NCBI GenBank assembly: GCA_947253655.1
Contig: CAMYAE010000007.1
Span: forward strand, 1-64,000
Direction of reading: 5' to 3'
DNA length: 64,000 nucleotides
Source of the DNA: an uncultured Bacteroidales bacterium
GTDB taxonomy: Bacteria > Bacteroidota > Bacteroidia > Bacteroidales > UBA932
Shown here: positions 62,697 through 64,000 of the stretch, piece by piece
Position numbering within the stretch: position 1 is the first letter of the stretch
How the letters are laid out: each line of letters begins with the position of its first letter
Notes under the pieces: generated by a model
Told to the model about the DNA's origin: nothing
Seen by the model: the letters and a program-made list of their open reading frames with translations, nothing else
Databases searched by the model: none
Made by a program: the position numbers and the translations under genes

Positions 62697-63842
62697 ATGG
62701 GTAAAAAAACACTGCTGGTTTTCAGTATGCTTCTGGCAATGCTATTTGTCGGTTGTACAAAAGATGAAACCACCTCCGGCAAGCTCGCGGGTGTCAATGT
62801 TGCAGTAGGTGAAAACAACGGAGATTTCGGTAAACTGTTCGTGCTCAACGAGGGAAACTTCAAACGCAACAATTCAAGCCTGGACTTCCTGTGCTTCTGC
62901 AACGGAAAATACTTCACTTCCGCTTTTAAACAGGTCAATCCGACTGTGGTACAAGGACTTGGCGACACAGGAAACGACATGGCGATTTACAATGGAAAGC
63001 TCTGGATCGCTATGAATGTGACAGGGGCCTTGCAAGTTGTAAGTGCCGACGATGTGTCATACGTGACCACCATTGCCGTCCCGTCTCCGAGGAATATTGC
63101 TTTCGACGGGAGCTATGCTTATGTAACCTCTTATGCAGGAGCTGTATACGGCTCCCCTAAAGAGGTAAAGGGAAAGGTGTATAAAATAAGCACGAAGGAT
63201 TATAAGGTGGTGTCGGAGATGGAAGTCGGATGCCAGCCGGAAGGACTTGCCGTGTCGGGAGGTAAATTATATGTTGCCGAAAGCGGCGGTTTCAATGCTG
63301 TCAAGAGCAAGACAATCAGCATTATAGACCTGAAAACATTCAGTAGGGAGGGCAAGGTGGAACTTGAAAAGCCGAATCTGAAATATCTGCTTGCAGACAA
63401 GAACGGCCGGCTTTGGGTGTCTTCTCTTGGGATTTACGGCTCGGATTTTTCAATCAAGGCTCCTACCAGCCTGTGCAAGGTGGATCCGCTTACGGGAAAA
63501 GCAGAATATATAAATGACGTCCACGTATCGAATATGGTATTGTCGGACGATTTCATTTATTGTACCGGAGATGCCGAAGAGATGACAGGCGGGAACAAGA
63601 ATTGCCTATACAAGATTAACATATCCACCGGCAAGGTGGAAAAAACCGAATTCAAGGGCACAGGCCTTGAAAGGATCAAGACCCCATACGGCATGCTCGT
63701 AAATCCCGACAACGGGGATATATATATCGGAGACGCCGGCAAATTCACTGATGCAGGCGAACTTTATTGCTTCGACAGGGAGCTGAAAGTCAAATGGAGC
63801 ACAGTTGCAGGAATTGGCCCTATAAAGATGCTTCTTTATTGA
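62697..63842 (+). CDS. btuG: BtuG-like beta-propeller surface lipoprotein (DUF5074 type)
   Basis: A 381-residue lipoprotein (lipobox FVGC, Cys20). Residues 45-381 form a seven-bladed beta-propeller of the YncE/DUF5074 type: KLFVLNEGNFKRNNSSLDF, DTGNDMAIYNGKLWIAMNV, VPSPRNIAFDGSYAYVTSY, VGCQPEGLAVSGGKLYVAES, LLADKNGRLWVSSLG, TPYGMLVNPDNGDIYIGDAG. BtuG proteins of Bacteroides have this fold and bind vitamin B12 before passing it to BtuB. The gene follows the BtuB-like receptor by 47 bases. The fold is secure; the ligand is inferred from synteny. Confidence 0.75.
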   Translation: MGKKTLLVFSMLLAMLFVGCTKDETTSGKLAGVNVAVGENNGDFGKLFVLNEGNFKRNNSSLDFLCFCNGKYFTSAFKQVNPTVVQGLGDTGNDMAIYNGKLWIAMNVTGALQVVSADDVSYVTTIAVPSPRNIAFDGSYAYVTSYAGAVYGSPKEVKGKVYKISTKDYKVVSEMEVGCQPEGLAVSGGKLYVAESGGFNAVKSKTISIIDLKTFSREGKVELEKPNLKYLLADKNGRLWVSSLGIYGSDFSIKAPTSLCKVDPLTGKAEYINDVHVSNMVLSDDFIYCTGDAEEMTGGNKNCLYKINISTGKVEKTEFKGTGLERIKTPYGMLVNPDNGDIYIGDAGKFTDAGELYCFDRELKVKWSTVAGIGPIKMLLY

Positions 63843-63857
63843 TAGGGCAGAACTGCC

Positions 63858-64000
63858 TTATGCCAATATCTGCTCGGCGTGCTCCTTGACCTTTATCTGT
63901 TTAGGAGAAAAGATTTTTTCCACCACGCCGTTTTCGTCCGTTATGAAAGTAGTGCGGAAAGTGCCCATAGAGACCTTTCCGTACATCTTTTTCTCTCCGT
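63858..64000 (-). CDS. bcp: Thioredoxin-dependent thiol peroxidase (Bcp/PrxQ), C-terminal part
   Basis: The last 46 codons of a peroxiredoxin that reduces peroxides at the expense of thioredoxin. The visible part reads GEKKMYGKVSMGTFRTTFITD and ends KVKEHAEQILA before a TAA at 63858-63860, a match to the BCP C terminus. The catalytic Cys lies outside the window. It converges with btuG, 15 bases apart. Confidence 0.88.
   Translation of the reverse strand, partial: GEKKMYGKVSMGTFRTTFITDENGVVEKIFSPKQIKVKEHAEQILA

Noticed and set aside
1..64000. CRISPR arrays, tRNA or rRNA genes, insertion sequences
   Set aside because: No regularly spaced repeats other than those listed, no transposase-like protein, and no RNA gene pattern was found in the short intergenic gaps.

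Overview
The window is a stretch of a Bacteroidota chromosome, most likely order Bacteroidales. The signs are three SusC/SusD pairs, a type V fimbrillin operon, many lipoproteins with a C-terminal lipobox, BtuB/BtuG-like and FISUMP/DKNYY proteins, promoter boxes of the form TAnnTTTG, and almost no Shine-Dalgarno signals. The sequence does not settle the genus. No rRNA, tRNA, CRISPR array or insertion sequence was seen, and coding density is very high.

Layout. 1-2.04 kb: a minus-strand operon of a winged-helix-like regulator, an AbiEii-like nucleotidyltransferase and a truncated phosphoesterase, with a promoter and nested inverted repeats in front. 2.0-2.3 kb: the broken 3' end of an RmlD-type gene. 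2.3-7.9 kb: a type V fimbria locus (AraC-type regulator, fimbrillin, Mfa2/FimB anchor, large DUF4906-like lipoprotein). 8.1-21.6 kb: a polysaccharide utilisation locus for N-glycans (ECF sigma, FecR, SusC with STN domain, SusD, three surface lipoproteins of GH18-like or DUF1735/LamG type, a DUF4988/BACON lipoprotein and an active-looking endo-beta-N-acetylglucosaminidase). 21.6-30 kb: a DKNYY repeat protein, a second SusCD operon with two extra lipoproteins, and nicotinate phosphoribosyltransferase directly upstream of its susC. 30-38.5 kb: mostly housekeeping genes (an AmgK-like kinase fused to a RapZ C-terminal domain, a MurU-like uridylyltransferase, CPBP protease, sugar nucleotidyltransferase, FtsB/DivIC-like, purB, folP, ridA, tmk). 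38.5-46.2 kb: a TonB receptor, surface lipoprotein and second barrel system with a DoxX/MauE-like membrane protein and a FISUMP lipoprotein. 46.2-47.9 kb: CYTH phosphatase, nadD, gmk. 48-58.6 kb: S9 peptidase, third SusCD, two lipoproteins and a secreted phosphoesterase. 58.7-64 kb: class II aldolase, a SusE/F-like gene remnant, an FKBP isomerase, a BtuB/BtuG-like cobalamin uptake pair and the 3' end of bcp.

How the genes work together. The N-glycan locus encodes a complete surface machine: ENGase releases glycans, GH18-like and lectin-like lipoproteins bind them, SusCD imports them, and the STN-FecR-sigma relay adjusts expression. The kinase-RapZ fusion and MurU look like a MurNAc recycling route with a built-in amino-sugar sensor; this is the most unusual protein architecture here. 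The peptidase/SusCD/phosphoesterase operon suggests import of peptides or phosphorylated ligands, and the TonB/lipoprotein/barrel operon an uptake system of unknown substrate.
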